In this document: positions 33,860 to 47,587 of the stretch, piece by piece
How the letters are laid out: the number at the start of each line of letters is the position of its first letter
How positions within the stretch are numbered: the stretch's first letter is position 1
Assembly: GCA_024364735.1 (NCBI GenBank)
Contig: JAGFNQ010000712.1
Location: forward strand, 48,720 to 112,719
From: Boesenbergia rotunda
Taxonomy: Eukaryota; Streptophyta; Magnoliopsida; Zingiberales; Zingiberaceae
Length of the DNA: 64,000 nt
Reading direction: 5' to 3'
Made by a program: the position numbers and the translations under genes
The notes under the pieces: generated by a model
Seen by the model: only the letters and a program-made list of their open reading frames with translations
What the model was told of the DNA's origin: nothing
Database searches by the model: none

Positions 33860-34470
33860 ATCAATTGATATCTACTACCAAACTTTCAAGCCACAATCGA
33901 TTAATATGCTTTATGTGCCATTTCCAAAACACACCAATCGATTACCCACGAATAACAATCAATTTGCATACGGTAGTTTCTTGATCGATTCAAAAGGCTT
34001 CTATTCGCGAGTTCATCCACCCCAATAGATTGGTGAACACTAATCATTCCACATATCAATTCGGAAACCTTTTGTGGACAACCCAATAAACAACAATCGA
34101 TTGATGAGGACCAGTTGAATTGCCCAATCAATATTGATGCCTTTTATATCTAACCTAGGGTTCTCCATGGCAATCGATTGGTGTTAACCAATCAATTTCA
34201 AACTCTTCTGTTAACAACTCAGGTTCAACAATCAATTGATATTTATGACAACCAATTGGTGTTAACCTATCGATTTCAGACCCTTTTGTTAACAACTCAG
34301 GTTCAGTAATCAATTGATACTTATGACAACCAATTGGTGTTGGTGTTTTCCATCCGTTTTGTTTACCAATAGATATGCCCAATCGACTTGAGATCATTTT
34401 GTCCCCAACTTCGTGCTTAACAATCTATTGGCGACCTTTACCAATCAATTGATATCAGAAAGCTTGATTT
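33860..34470. repeat. CAATCGATTG-type palindrome cluster in the Copia remnant leader
   Basis: At least 15 copies or variants of the palindrome CAATCGATTG or CAATTGATT are spread over 600 bp. A tandem unit of about 100 bp contains TTAACAACTCAGGTTCA (near 34213 and 34291). The region is leader-like and non-coding. Confidence 0.75.
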
Positions 34471-34637
34471 TCTGAATACATTTTTAGATGGAAAACCCTA
34501 AAAATCTATTGTAATTTATGTTCTTCGCTGATAATCTGAAAAACTCAAAATCTAAGTTATGTACTAGGGTTTTCCAATGCTATGTTTGACAGATATACAT
34601 TGATTCACCTAAAAAACCAACAATAAGTTAATCTTTA

Positions 34638-34649
34638 GCTCTGATACCA
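34638..34649 (-). promoter_or_regulatory. Primer-binding site of the - strand Copia remnant
   Basis: TGGTATCAGAGC on the - strand, two bases after the LTR end GCATTCA. Confidence 0.85.
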
Positions 34650-34651
34650 AT

Positions 34652-35249
34652 TGAATGCATTGTGATACATTAATGTTAAACTAAAGGTTGCATTTACAAT
34701 AGATCTAGCTATCATCAATCCTAAAATAAATTTGAAATCCAAATAAATAGCTAGCGAAGGCTATCCTAAATCCATCGCAAGAGCCATTGAACATTACTTG
34801 TCGCCGAAGTAATTCTTGCAAGCGTGGAATAATCTTTTACAGGTATCAGATAACTACCTGAGTTCCTTCTCAATAGGGAAGAGAGGAGGAAGATGAAGAG
34901 GCTCTATTGAATTCAAGATTCAAGATATCCAAATCAATAAGGTTCTTCCTTTATATACCTTGGTCCATCCTGTGAACCATCCTTAAAGAGACCATAACTC
35001 ATTAACAACTCATTGTTATTAATGAAACAGGTTAATGGATCTACACATTAAATCCATATCCAATAATATAAACCTTCTTAATGCTTAAAACATTAGATCA
35101 CTTAATTAGGATTTAGATCTTTAATGGCCTAATTGTTGTGTTGTTTTAATTAAGTGTTAGCCCATCAAATAGAGATTAAATCCTACTTGTCCCTATCCTA
35201 CATGTCCCTGCCAAACTTTTTGCATTATTAAATAGTATATAAACCAACA
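34652..35249 (-). repeat. 5' LTR of the old - strand Copia remnant (598 bp)
   Basis: On the - strand it starts TGTTGGTTTATATAC (35249) and ends GCATTCA (34652), followed by the primer site. TATATAAA lies at 34950-34957 (- strand). The opposite LTR was not found, so the element is truncated on its 3' side somewhere below 31080. Confidence 0.75.
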
Positions 35250-35339
35250 AAAAATAATGATAGGAATGACTCCTTGTCTTATATCATTTGCTAGAGAAAA
35301 ATCAATGCTTGAGCCCATGTGGCAAAAAGGTGAGTATGC

Positions 35340-35540
35340 TTGCCCCTAGTCTGTCTCAGGACTAATATGGAGAAGATAAATCATGATAATTGAATGGGCC
35401 AGTGGAAGAGTAGGAGGAGAAATTATACGAATTACAGGAATTTATGTACTGCCAACCCGAGGCTTGAACCGAAGACTTTATGTGGCAACCTTCTAACCAC
35501 TGACCAACTCTGAGAGAGAAAACAATGCTTTGAACCTAAC
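35340..35540 (-). mobile_element. tRNA-derived SINE-like copy
   Basis: On the - strand an A-box-like TGGTCAGTGGTTAGAAGG is followed about 35 bp later by a B-box-like GGTTCAAGCCTC. The downstream part (AATTTATG, then AATCATGATTTATC-like) resembles the sequences at 56085-56240 and 58740-58890. That argues for a short dispersed family. Confidence 0.5.
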
Positions 35541-36019
35541 ACCTTCTGCAAAAAGCTCAGACAGAACAACAAACATTTGTCTTGTAGATTCCATATCATT
35601 AATTTGATAATAGATGATAGCAAAAGGAATATAACAAGGGTCACATCAATACCATTTTTATACCGAAACTATAATTGAAAGTTGCGAGCAAATCATTAAA
35701 AAAAATTGGAAACTATAATTTCATCGAGCATAGTGCTTGATTTGGATGTATTTTTGTTTTTTCAGGATGAATAGTTTGCTAATAGATAGGGTATTGTCAT
35801 TATGAGATCTGAAATAAATTGCTGACTATTAGCCAGATTCCTATTCTCTCCATGCATGGGTCACTACTCAAGCTAGTTGTCACCCATGATTTACTTCTCT
35901 TAACATAACTTTCAGATGAACTATGAGATATATGCCTAGGTAAGCATATTATCTTTTGTCATTATAGTGCATGAATTTGGGATTTCATCATCTTAAGTCA
36001 ACTACCGGCAAAGCAACAA

Positions 36020-36260
36020 AATTGATGGTGCAACCCATATGGGAGGTATTTGGTTCAAACATTGCGTTGAACATCTTCTCTATGTCGTTGTCTAGAGAGA
36101 ACTTGCCAACTGACTCTACAGTAGATATAACCATCAACCTATAAACTGTAATAGAAATTGATGTAGCAACCCATGCCCATATGGGCACTATTTGGTTCAA
36201 ACATTGCGTCGAACATCTTCCCGTGTTATGTAGAGAGAATCTGCCAACTGTAAACTACAG
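36020..36260. repeat. Local tandem duplication, about 136 bp period
   Basis: The block containing TATTTGGTTCAAACATTGCG occurs at about 36046 and 36188. On the - strand both copies give similar peptide (MFxAMFEPN), so it may be a coding fragment, but no family is recognised. Confidence 0.6.
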
Positions 36261-36411
36261 CCAAGCGAAATTGCTCAATAAATAGATAGTGGTTGTGAAG
36301 TTGCATGTGCTAATCGGGATGTATGAAAGATTAGTGGAAAGTGAAGTGAAGTGTGGTAAACAAACTATATCTTAGATGGACTCAACGTATGTAGCTTGTT
36401 TGAAAGTAGCA

Positions 36412-39400
36412 TGTTAAATACTGGAAGTTTGGAGGGCTAAAGCGCTTAAATCCCTAAAATAGGGGTTTCGTCGAAATTGGTTGAAAGGGGAGGGGCGATT
36501 TGCAAAATTGCCACCGCATTTTTACTCTGCCCATTTTGCAGTTATCGCTCGAAAGCCCCTCTTCTTCTTCTACATCTCCTCCTCCTCGCCCTTGCCCTAA
36601 GACGCCACACCGCCTTCACCTTCGCACGAGCAGGAGTCGGCGGTGGAACCAGAGAGTTTCCTCTGCGTTTCCTTCTCCTTCATGGTTGTGTTCAAGGTGG
36701 TCCGGTGGAAGCTAGCTCTTTGCTTGTGTAAAGCATCCTCTCCGGCTTCCTCTTCCTCCTGTATTGTCGTGATTGTGAGTGGCGCCGATCTCATCAACGC
36801 CGTCTGATTGTTAGCGAGGTCTCTCCTTGCGATCTTCCTTCTTCCCTTGACGAGCCGAAGCCGACGCCATCTCCACTCGAGGCCTGGCCGCACCGCCCCT
36901 TGCTAGTGTGATTCTATCTATGCTCCACTGTCAATCGCTGTGGTCAGACACCAATGATCTCCTATGTGGTCGAGTCCTCTCCTTCTGTGACCATGAAAAG
37001 GTAAGAAGATTTGGAATTAATGTTTCATTGTTTCCCTGATTCATGGTGCCCTAATTGTTGGGTCTTCTTGCGTTTGCTGATTGCGCTAAGTTCAGCACCG
37101 GGGAAGAAGTAGAGGGTCATGTTGTTTTGGGTACTCCCTCTGGGTCTCTGCCTTTCTGTTCTCCGTCTCTGTGTATCAAGCAGAGGTAAGGTTGATTCCA
37201 CCTTAGTAAGCTTCTCCATTTCGTTACTGTTTGATTTCCCTGGTTTTCTCTTCGATCCAATGGTGACCCTTTTACTATGCAGGATCCAGAGGCACGACTT
37301 GTTTTCCCTCTGATATGGGATTAGGAGGGCTGACGAAAAACTAGCCATATCACTATGAGCGTTGCGGTAGACGGATTTGAGCAGGGAGCCATCACCGATG
37401 GAATTTCAGGTTAATTAAAGCTTTATAATCTGTTTCGTTTTGGGTTTGTGGCTGTTGAAATGTTGATTTTGGTTTCGGATTTGGATGTGGCTAGTGCGGT
37501 TGATTTCCTACAGTTGTCTTGTGCCATGTATAGTGTTTGGGTTTGATCTTGTTGCTGCCTTGTTTTGAGTGGTCAGGAGATTCATAGAATGTAGGATATT
37601 CATGTGTGTATGTTGTTAGATTAGCTTCGTGTGGTGTGCTCTGCTAATGCCATAAAATTATGGAGATCTTGTATTAGATCTTACTTTTGATCTGATGTGG
37701 TTGAGTGTAGTATGATGAACTTGGGTCTTAGTGGAATTTGTTAGTTGTTAACCTCGTTGAGGTTTTGATATTTAACCTAATGACCCAATTTTATTAAATA
37801 GGGTTAATGACCAATTAAACTGACATTAAATAAGGGTTAGATCCTAATTATATTTAGTAGTTAGAATAGCTATTTTATTAATCGAATAAGTAGCTAAACG
37901 TTGTTCTTGATACAAGACTTTAACCTTGGATACACGGTCGATCATGAGGAGGTTCTCTTCTCGACACGTTCTACAAATAAAAGGCGGGTACTTCTCCTTT
38001 GCACTCGAGTAGTTTCTTTTACCTTATAGCATGGCTATTTTATGTCTTATAGGTTGCTTGACTTTATTCTTTGTAGTTTGATATTTTAACATCACCGTTG
38101 ATACTTATTCTACGTTAATCTTCGAGTATTTCAAATTCGTATCTGTACAGTCCTCTGTTGGTTTTCTGTTCTGTAAAGTGTCGCTAGTACGCAAGTACTT
38201 AGAAGTCCATTAAACACAATTAGGTTTATTTGATATTAGAAATATCCTACATAGTAGTGTAGGTGCATAATCATTAGTTTTCGATTTCTAGTTGGTTGTA
38301 TTGATGCATCGTTGACTTATTGGATTTTTGATGCATTGTTGTTTCTTCAGTTGTTCGTGCATCTCGTAGCATGCACCATATCTGCACGTTGCATACTAAC
38401 GACTGTTGGGCTTCCATATGGTTAAGTCGTCGTTAGTCATTTTGTTGCTCGATTCACTCAACCACTTGTTATCATGGTAGTTGTTAGAGTGCGAGCAACT
38501 GTCCTGTTGTGTCACACATGTTGTAGTTCTAAGCAAGCAGTGACACCCTCACCATTGTTTTTCGAGGGATATTGTAGCTGTTGATAGCTCCCCCTATGTA
38601 TCAGGGTCTGGAGTGTGGACTCCCCAGCATCCTGTCCACTCAACCACACCTTCTATGGTATTTGTTGTTAGAGTGCGTACAGTTGTCACATCCCTACCCA
38701 CTCGATCACACAGATGGAATATGTTGGCGGCTTGACTGGCGTCAGGGGTGACTGACGGGCCCAGATATACTGGTTTAATTTGTCACGAAATGTATGGGCT
38801 CATCAAATTTAAATATGAATATATGAATGAAAGCTGGAAACCCTTTTACAATCAAAAGTATGGAAATGTAATATAGGGGCCACAGGTCGTATTTTTCTCG
38901 GGGCTAGTTGAGGTTTGTTTGAATCGCTCTTGTATTTGTGTGTCGTTTGTGTTTGTGGGTTTCGAATGTGAATCTTGGGTTATGGGTTGCAATCAAGAAT
39001 GAAAGATCAATGAGAAGCAAGGACAACCAAACAAGGGAATTAAACAACGATGGAGAGTGATAACTCAATCGACTGTAATACAACTCAACCGAGGGAACTG
39101 AAAAGTGAACACAATGGATATAAAATACAATCTTATTGCTGAGCAATTGAATGAGTTCAATGAATGCAGATTTCGGAACAAACAGGTTTAGCACAATCAT
39201 AGCAGATGAATTTCGGACTTAAACAAGTTATTCAACTCAAACTAACTATAATTTTTGGAAGCCAACCAATGCCAAGAAAATTCAGAAATACTAAGGATGA
39301 TATCAATAGATTTCGGAAGCTATCCCACTCCAAAAGGCAAGTGGAAACTGATGAGAAATCAATGCTCAAATCAGCTTGGCATGCAAGAGGTGAGTTTTGT

Positions 39401-42400
39401 GCCAAATCTGAAACCTTTGTGCCAAAACTGATTCCAAGAATTCAGAAATACAATGACTGCAGAAGGGGCTGATTTCAAGTTCAAAAGTACACCGTAATTT
39501 CACTCAACTTAACACAAACCCAAGCCGAGACTAATATTAACACAAGCATGCAGAATTTCACACTCAGCACACAAATCTGCAGAAATTCAGATACAAAACT
39601 GCTCACTGGAATATTCAGAAATCAGAAATGGAATGCAAACATGAAGCAAGTTCAATTTGAGTTCAGATAAGATCCGGCAGAGCTAAATTCCATTAACACA
39701 ATTTCAGCAATGATGAACTAAAACTCTGCACAACCAATTGAAGCTATCGAATGCATGGACTGGTAAGTTCAGTTTCAATTGCAGCATTCCAGCAACAGAA
39801 CAGTTGCGGAAACTCTTTGATCAACTTGCAATCTGATGCAAGGATTCACCAAACCAGAACCTCTTGATGTGTTGCACTCGAAAATGAAGAAATAAAATTG
39901 TATGATGCAGCAAATAAAGTGATGATGCAGAAATACAGTTATGCAGAAATTTATCCAAATGCAAAAATTCAGCACAAAGCAAATGCCAACTTCATTCAAT
40001 CATGAGGAAAACTGAGGTAATAATTCACCAAACAGGATCTTTTGATGTGCTGAAACCTAACATGCGGAAACAACAATTTAAAAGGCAGAAGCAAATGCGA
40101 GAGTTCAGAAATGAACTTGGCACGCAGAAATGGCATGGCGTGCAGAAATTAACTGACTTTTGCAGGGATAAACTGAACATAAATGGGGCTGACATCAAGT
40201 GTGAAAGTTCACTAAGAGTTGAGTTTAACTTGGTACAACTCCAAGTTGAATTGTTATTTGATACAAAGAAAGGAATTGATGGCTGGATAAGCAGAAATCA
40301 AATATGAAGTTCAGAAATAAGGTTACGCAGAGCTGAAAACTGCAAATGAAGAGATGAAAGTGAAATTCTGAATAAACCAGACTAAACACAAGCTGAACTA
40401 AAATACAATAGCACACTAAAGTCTTCGTTTAACTTTAAGAATGATAATCATAATGAATTAACTACAAGGCTACTGATACGCTAGAAACTGCTGATACGCA
40501 ATTTCAGAAACAGGGAGAAAAACTGATACGCTACCTTTAAGCACGAATTAAACTAGAATCAAAAACAACTATCCACTAAACACATTCCCTAGCTATTAAA
40601 CCAGTAGAAACCAATTCTAATTTAAGCAAAACAATTGCATTAAACCAACTTAACCAATCTGAAATTAAAATACAGAAACAGAACACGGCAGTGATGAAAA
40701 TTAAAGCTACAAAATCAGATTGAAACTAAATTATCAGCTACTCCTCAACCATCCTCAACTCAAGAGCTCCTTGGTCGTCAATCAAGGGATAACCTCGGAC
40801 CCGCAAGCTCAACAAATCAGTGAAGATCTTCTCTGCTACCGAATCGAATCAGACTTTGCCCAAACTGAAATTCAGCTCCGAATTCTTCAAACTCGCTGTG
40901 GTGGCTTGCGATTTGGATTTGGGAGTGACCGAGACCTTCCAGGGAACCCCTCTGGTCAGCTCGGATGCAATGGAAGTGGAGCACAGCTGAGTTCGCTGAA
41001 TTCGGATAGCAAACTGCCGAGACCTCGCGCAACTTCGCTATTGAGCAAAAATCAACTCTGAAACTTCACTGAGATCATCTTTTCACTAACCTAACCCTTG
41101 CTTTGATGATGGATTGAAGGATCGCGCCTCCTTGATGAAGAAACTAGCTAAAACTCGAAGAACAGCTGAAGAAGGAAGAAGAAACGGCGGAGACGCGATG
41201 CTGAGAAGCTGCTGCGTTTTTTGATTAAATAGTTATCAACGGACGGCTGTGATTGATTGGAGGAGATCCAACGGCTGATCTTTCTCTGATTGGAGCCAAA
41301 CTTTTATGATGATGATCTGGGGTCATGATCTGCCTCGTGGTAGCTCGGATCCTCCAGATGTGCAACGGATGGTCCAGATCAACTCTATCTGTGAATGGAC
41401 GCTCTAGAGCCTTCCTTGCTTGATCCAACGGTTGATTGAGCTCTGATTGGAATGAAACCTTCAGATCTTGATCATAGAGCTTGATCAAACCTAACCCTAG
41501 CTCGGATTGCTTCAGATCGTCCCGGATGGCTCAGATCTAGCCGCTCTTGAATCGGACGGCCCAGATTAATCGTAGGCTTGATAATTCGATCCGGTTCACA
41601 TCCGACTCAAGTTTGACCCAATATGCCCTAGGTCCAGGATCCTTTCTTGCCTACAAAAATATATCAGAAAATTAGTGGCCAAATAATCCAAAAATTGTGT
41701 AATTTTGCAATTAAGTCCAAAATGAGATAAAGTTCCAAAACCTAGGGTAAAATCATAATTAAGCAATAAAAACATGGGTCAAACATGGATTTTAGCAATT
41801 AAAATAATCACAAAAATGGTACTTATCAGTGACACATGTCATTGCATCATGTGCATACGTATTTCGTTTATGCATTTTTCTGTGATTGTTGCATTTATAT
41901 GAGCTATGGTTATTGCACTTGATTGACATGTATGTATATCTTGGTTTTATTATTGTTGTGTTGTTGCTTAGTTGATATTCGGATTTTATACCATGTCGTT
42001 TTACATATGTTATGCATGATTAGGTATTCTTATATTTCTTATATATGGACTGTACTCTATTGATTCTCTACTTAGTTATCCTTTATTATGTCATGCTTAT
42101 TGTCTACTCATATATCCGCTGAGTCCGCCCGGACTCACCACCCCTGCTTTCTCTTTTTGTTTCAGATAGCAGGTAATTACGTTTTCTTGGAGCCAGGAGA
42201 GGATCCAGTTGCCAGTCCCCGGAGTTAAGTTATTTCCCGCATTTGGTTTAGTTGCTTTTATTTCGGTATTTGGTGAGTTTTCGTATTTTATTTGTTTATC
42301 AGGTATTCGGACAGATTTTGTCATTATTGTAGAGACATTTTGCGTTCTCTTTGGGTTGTGATATCTTTTATGTTAAAGGTGGCTGAGCCACTCGATCGTT

Positions 42401-42560
42401 ATCTTCTTTATAAACTGTGTGGTGATGTTTTTATTTCCTGTTATGATAGCTGAGCCATCCTTTATGCTTGGAGTATATGTATGTTTGCCCCAACTTGTCC
42501 GCCGTACAGGGGAGATGCTGCCCGATTTTTGAGCAAGCATGTGTCTCTGGGGTCGTGACA
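36412..42560 (+). mobile_element. Solo LTR A, 3.07 kb, interrupted by a second solo LTR
   Basis: Target duplication TAGCA at 36407-36411 and 42561-42565. It starts TGTTAAATACTGG and ends GGGGTCGTGACA. The insert 38753-41828 plus one TSD splits it; without that it is about 3068 bp. Its order of blocks matches solo LTR B (43033-54759): the GATACAAGACTTT block at 37911 and 44557, CATTGCATCATGTGCA at 41841 and 54004, AGAGGATCCA at 42198 and 54408, and the GAGCAAGCATG end block. The GGGGTCGTGACA end is typical of plant Gypsy LTRs; the superfamily is inferred. Confidence 0.85.
38753..41828 (-). mobile_element. Tat/Ogre-like Gypsy solo LTR (3076 bp)
   Basis: Target duplication GTGAC at 38748-38752 and 41829-41833. 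On the - strand it starts TGATAAGTACCATTTTTG and ends GGGCCCGTCA. The TGATAAGTACC start and the long AT-rich first part are typical of the Tat/Ogre/Retand group as I know it. The middle (39150-40700) is full of irregular CAGAAATTCAG-type motifs. No coding sequence. Confidence 0.82.
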
Positions 42561-42565
42561 TAGCA

Positions 42566-43027
42566 TGCCAAGTGTACTGTTGGGTATCATTTTAATACAA
42601 TTTTTAAATTCAGTCCTTCCCCCTTGGAAAGCACATTATCTAGTGTCATTTGGTTTTCGGTTGGCTTTGAAAGGAATGGTTTGGTTCTAGGAAGTTTCAG
42701 CAGTTATTTGTTGGTCTTCATTATCTTGGTTTGCTCTATTTTTAGCCAGCTTATGGAAAAAGGGAATTTTCATTAGGAGATTTGTTTTATAATGGAGGAA
42801 GGATTGATATGGAGGTGGATGGTCAGATCTTGGCTTTTTTGGAAGTTTCACTATTGTTCTTCTGGGAGTGTGCTTGGCAAAAGGCGAGGGGGAAATGCAG
42901 TCACCCTTGTGTGAGCTCTTGGTGACGTTAATGGTGTTCTTCATGGTTGTAGGGGGAAAAAGGTACCTTTGGGTTGGGGTCGATTGTTGGTAAGAAGCAG
43001 TTAGGGATAATGAATAGATCCACTGTA
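42566..43027. other. Unique sequence between the two solo LTRs
   Basis: About 460 bp of pre-insertion sequence; no gene, RNA or repeat recognised. Confidence 0.5.
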
Positions 43028-44893
43028 TGAGATGTAAAATATGAAAAAAAAAATCTAAGGGATTAAATCAAGAAATAACCTTGTAAAATTTTTCTGAGGT
43101 CATTTTGGAATTAATGGGGATAAAACAGATTTATAGAGGGCTATTCTATTTAATTGAGGAAATGTTTATTTAGAATAAATATTTTTTATATTTATTCCCC
43201 ATATAAATTCCTAAACCTAATTTATTCAGTCGAAGCCACTCCTCTGTTCCCTGATCCATCTTGCTCTCATTCACTCGATCAACGCCAACCAACCTAGTCG
43301 CTCGTCGCCTCAACGTCGAAGCCAATGCCCTCTACCCTCCATCCCAGGCCACAGTAAGCCATTTTCCTATCCCACTGTCTGAGGACCGCTACATCTACCC
43401 TTACGCCTTCCTCACATGATCTCCACGCCTCGTCGCAGCACAAACAAGGTTTAGGGCTGAGGATAGATCTCCAATGGGGTAGTCTTACGATTGAGTTCCA
43501 AGGGTAAACCCTAGTTCTGTGCTCTACTAGTAGTCTCTTCTCACTAGTGTCTCATCTCGTTGGATCCAGAACAAGGGAGCATCGTCGGCACCAACTCAGG
43601 TAAGACATGTTTGATTTAGGGTTAATTTAGATAATTTGTAGGTGATATTGTGTTTAGATAAGTAGATGAATGGTGTTTTCGATTTGCATTATGGGGTGAA
43701 ATTGAATTTGGTTGGAACTGGTTCTGTTTTTTTTCCTGCTGTGAGCTTTTGGAACAGCTTCTGTTCATGGGTTCATTGTCGTATGCTTCTTGAATAGGGC
43801 TAAATTAGGTCAAGTTGTTGTCACATGAATGGGTGTGGTTTGGTCTTGTGTGTGGTTTTAGGTTTGGTAGTAGTATAAGTTTTGGTTGATAATCTGCTCA
43901 ATAATAGTTGTGATAAGTTGAATTTAGATGTGTAGCTTGTGTATTATGACACTGTTTGTGATAGTGTAACGATATTAAGAGTTACAGTATGGTTTTCATT
44001 TCTTCGTAGCACTTAGTCTAGAAGCACTCTGACGGAGTCATGATGCTGCTTGCGATATGCACGCATTGAATGACGATCTTGTGGCATATATAAGAATAGG
44101 TGTGAGTTTAATTTATGTAGAGGTTACTTGTAGTATGTTCATTTTGTATTTAACTCAATTTTAGATAGACATTGTTAGAGATGTAATGTGTGATGATTAT
44201 GTATGTTTGTTAGTTTTTGTACCTGTGCAATGAGTAGGGAGTTGCTGTCGAAGTTTGTTAAGGTTACTAGGTTTTAGTTAGAATTTTCCCTAAGTAGCTT
44301 GGGAGTTGAGTTGGTTCTCCTTGCTATGTATACATCGAATCTAGTGGTTATTGGGTTCGAGGATTGGGTTGTGATCGTGGTGGTCTCTTGGGTTAGATCG
44401 GGATTTAACTTAATAACCCATTTGTAATAATTAGGTTAAAAAGAAACTATTGGGATTTAATTAAATGGATATTGTAATTAGGGTTAATCCTGATTATATT
44501 TAATAATTAGTTTACATATTTTGTTATTTGTATAAATAGTTAAATCTGTCCTTGATACAAGACTTTGATTTGGGCTTGCACAGTTAATCATGAGAGGAGT
44601 TTTATTTATTACAGGCTTCATTTTATGAGGCGGATACTTCTTACTTGATTTTTGTAGAATTGTTTATCTTAAATGCATGATTATTTTATTATCTGAGTAG
44701 GTGGATTTACCTTAAATCTCCATTGTTTGTTTTCCTGCTTGATACTTATTCTGTGCTTGCTCTTTGAGTAAAAATCTAAATTTCAATTATACGATCTAAA
44801 GAGTACCGTTTGTCCACGTGTATTTTAGAAATATTATGTGACCTATCTAGGGTTTGGTTGACATTAGATAGACCCTACCTAATACATTAGTTG

Positions 44894-47552
44894 TGTAACG
44901 CCCGACCTTATATCTACCCTAAAGGCGGGGTTACGGGTCCATACATTCATATCATTATATCATGTTAAGCATGTATATCCAAACAAAACAGTTACATACA
45001 AGAAATGTAGTAGGCATGCCTATTGAAGACTAATTTACCAAGCAAGGTTTTCCATTTCTTTTATATCTACATGCATTTACAACCTAATAGGAAGATCATT
45101 TAACACACTATAGCATGGAATCTCAAGTAAGAATATAGCAAGAGTTATCTAGTCTTAGTTACATGCAAAGGAAGCATTCATAAGAAACAGAAAATAGTAA
45201 ATATCTAGCATTTTACTTAGCATGCATACTACAAAGTTTAGATATTAATGATAGTGTTATCTAGCATGACATAGGTTCCATATCTCTAACTTAATCACAG
45301 TAGAGTAGTCATGATCACACATTCAGAGTATAGCAATACAATTTCAATCTTTCATTGGAACCAGTTTAGATTCTAGACAAAAACAAGGTAGATAGAATCT
45401 TTCGTTCTTTCCCGAGCCATCACCACACACATCCTCTAGCCTTCCCTCTGCCTCTTCCTTTAGTTCGAGTATTTCTTACCGCTATCTGCAGCATAAGAAA
45501 CAACATGAACTAGTAAGCAAAACATGCTTAGTAAGAATCCAGGCCTACTCGCAAAACCATATCGATACATCATATCATGTACTCAGTAATCAAGATAGAA
45601 CAAGATTATCAGCATCATAAGCATCTCATCAAGCATCATAAACATCACATCAAATATCTCTAAGTACTTTACAGAACAAGATTATCTCATAATGAGAAAT
45701 GTTTTTCAAAAGGTTCCATATAGGTAAGTACTTGAAAATACAATATCTCCCAGGGCCCAGTTGTAGTACCACATCATGCGCGTTCCCTAATAAATTGGGG
45801 TAGCGAGCCACCAATCTAATTAGAGCAGGACCCTTCCGTCCTACCAATGTCATGACCTTCAGTTAACATGCACATTGGATTTGTTTAACGACCCCCTTCC
45901 GAGTCGGGTACACAACTTTCAAAGTAAAGTAATTTATCATGCAATTACTCATATATGTATATGCCTAAAGGTACTCTTAATCACTTCTCAAAGGGACACA
46001 CCACACATTCGGGTGCTCTTGATCCCCTAGGGACACACCACACATTCGGGTGCTCTTGATCCCAGTTTCAATAGAGTATCCTTTTTTTTTCTTAAGCATA
46101 TTATCAACCACATCTCAACTACATCATGCTCATGTCATAAGAGTGCCCCATGGGCTATAAGGCATGCTTTTATACCTAACAAGATAGGTCACATACATTA
46201 TACACATATCATATAATTAGTAGCATGCTTCGTGATTTCATTAAGTACTTCCCAACCCTAGGACTAGGGTTGGCCGAAAGTCACATGTAAGGAAATTTGG
46301 TTTCCCCATCAAGCATTCATTCAAGCATTCTTACAAACACTTCACTTATACCATTAAGCATATGGATATATCATAAGGAAAATCATACAACCTTAAATCC
46401 TAATTCCCCTAGGGTTGGCCGAAACCTTGTAGGGTACCAAACCCTAATTTTTATCCTTCCACAAATTGTAAACATCACATATGAGTATACCCTAGGTCTT
46501 AAGGGTTATTTTCATGAAATGAAAAGTTGCCAAGCACATCCCTTAGGAAGTGGCCGAAACCCACACAAGGACAACCCTAGGTTTTTGTTCTTGACACCAT
46601 GAAGAAAAATCCATCTACATGTATACCCTAAGTCCCAAAGTCTTCCCATGCATCAAAGTTGGATCAAACCTTTCTCTTGGACTCCCAATCCTAGGGTGGC
46701 CGAAACTTCTACAAGGAAGATCCTTGTGATTTCTCAAAAGAAACACACAAACAAACATTTAATAGCAATTATACTGCAGGCGAGAGGACACTTACATCCT
46801 AGCGCTGGAATTTAACCTTCTTTAAATCGTAGGGTACCCTACACTTGGAGGGTATGCGAAGATCCTTTTCTTCCAAATCTTCTCTCTAGTATTCCTTGGT
46901 CTTGGTAGAGAGCAATGGCTCTTGGACTCTCCTTCTTGTAATTGCCCTAGGGTTAAAATTTCGAAAGGGAAGGGGGAAGGCTAGGCTCGGCAAGGAAGAA
47001 GAAGAAGGGAGGAAGAAGAATGAAAAAAAAAGAAACTTCTTTCTAACTTCCTTCTCTTACTCCTATTTATACACCTCTTGTGAAAAGACATGTCTCTTCT
47101 TTGCCCAAGCCTTAACACGCATGTCTCCCCTTCTCCTAACACGAAACACCCATTAGAGCATCTGGTTAGGAAGGAGTTAGTGCAAGTGATAGGTTCAAGG
47201 TTCGATCCTTGCTTCCTCCACTTTGCACTTTCTTTTTTTTTTATTACCTCTTAATAATTCCTTTCCAAGCCCATCATGAAATTTCATAATATTAATAATA
47301 TTTCATGAATCTAATATTTCATGATAATATTTCATGATAATAATATTTCATGAATATAATATTTCATGATAATATTTCATGATAATAATATTTCATGCAT
47401 ATCCTATTTCATGATAATATTATTTCATGAATATAATATTTCATGTATTCATAACATTTCATAGCATGTGATTGCATGAAATTTATATCATTTCATTATA
47501 ATCATTTTCATACATTGTCATGATTTTACATTGACAAATTTGGGGTGTTACA
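44894..47552 (-). repeat. Gypsy 3' LTR, complete (2659 bp)
   Basis: On the - strand it starts TGTAACACCCC and ends GGGCGTTACA. TATAAATA at 47064-47071 (- strand). Between 47275 and 47520 there are about a dozen ATTTCATGATAAT-type repeats. A 38 bp tandem duplication containing CACACATTCGGGTGCTC lies at 45995-46070. Confidence 0.92.
47064..47071 (-). promoter_or_regulatory. TATA box in the Gypsy 3' LTR
   Basis: TATAAATA on the - strand. The matching part of the 5' LTR has been lost, so this is the only copy and it points away from the gag-pol gene. Confidence 0.65.
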
Positions 47553-47566
47553 ATCCTCCCCCTCTT
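47553..47566 (-). promoter_or_regulatory. Polypurine tract of the Gypsy element
   Basis: AAGAGGGGGAGGAT on the - strand, directly before the 3' LTR start; primes plus-strand DNA synthesis. Confidence 0.85.
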
Positions 47567-47587
47567 ATAGAAAGTTCGTCCCGAACT

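Noticed and set aside
35450..35520. Possible tRNA gene on the - strand (A- and B-box-like sequences)
   Set aside because: No cloverleaf could be drawn with a proper acceptor stem; a SINE-like origin fits better.
36477..36893. Frames of 84 and 98 codons near the start of solo LTR A
   Set aside because: They lie within an LTR bounded by target duplications and lack any domain.
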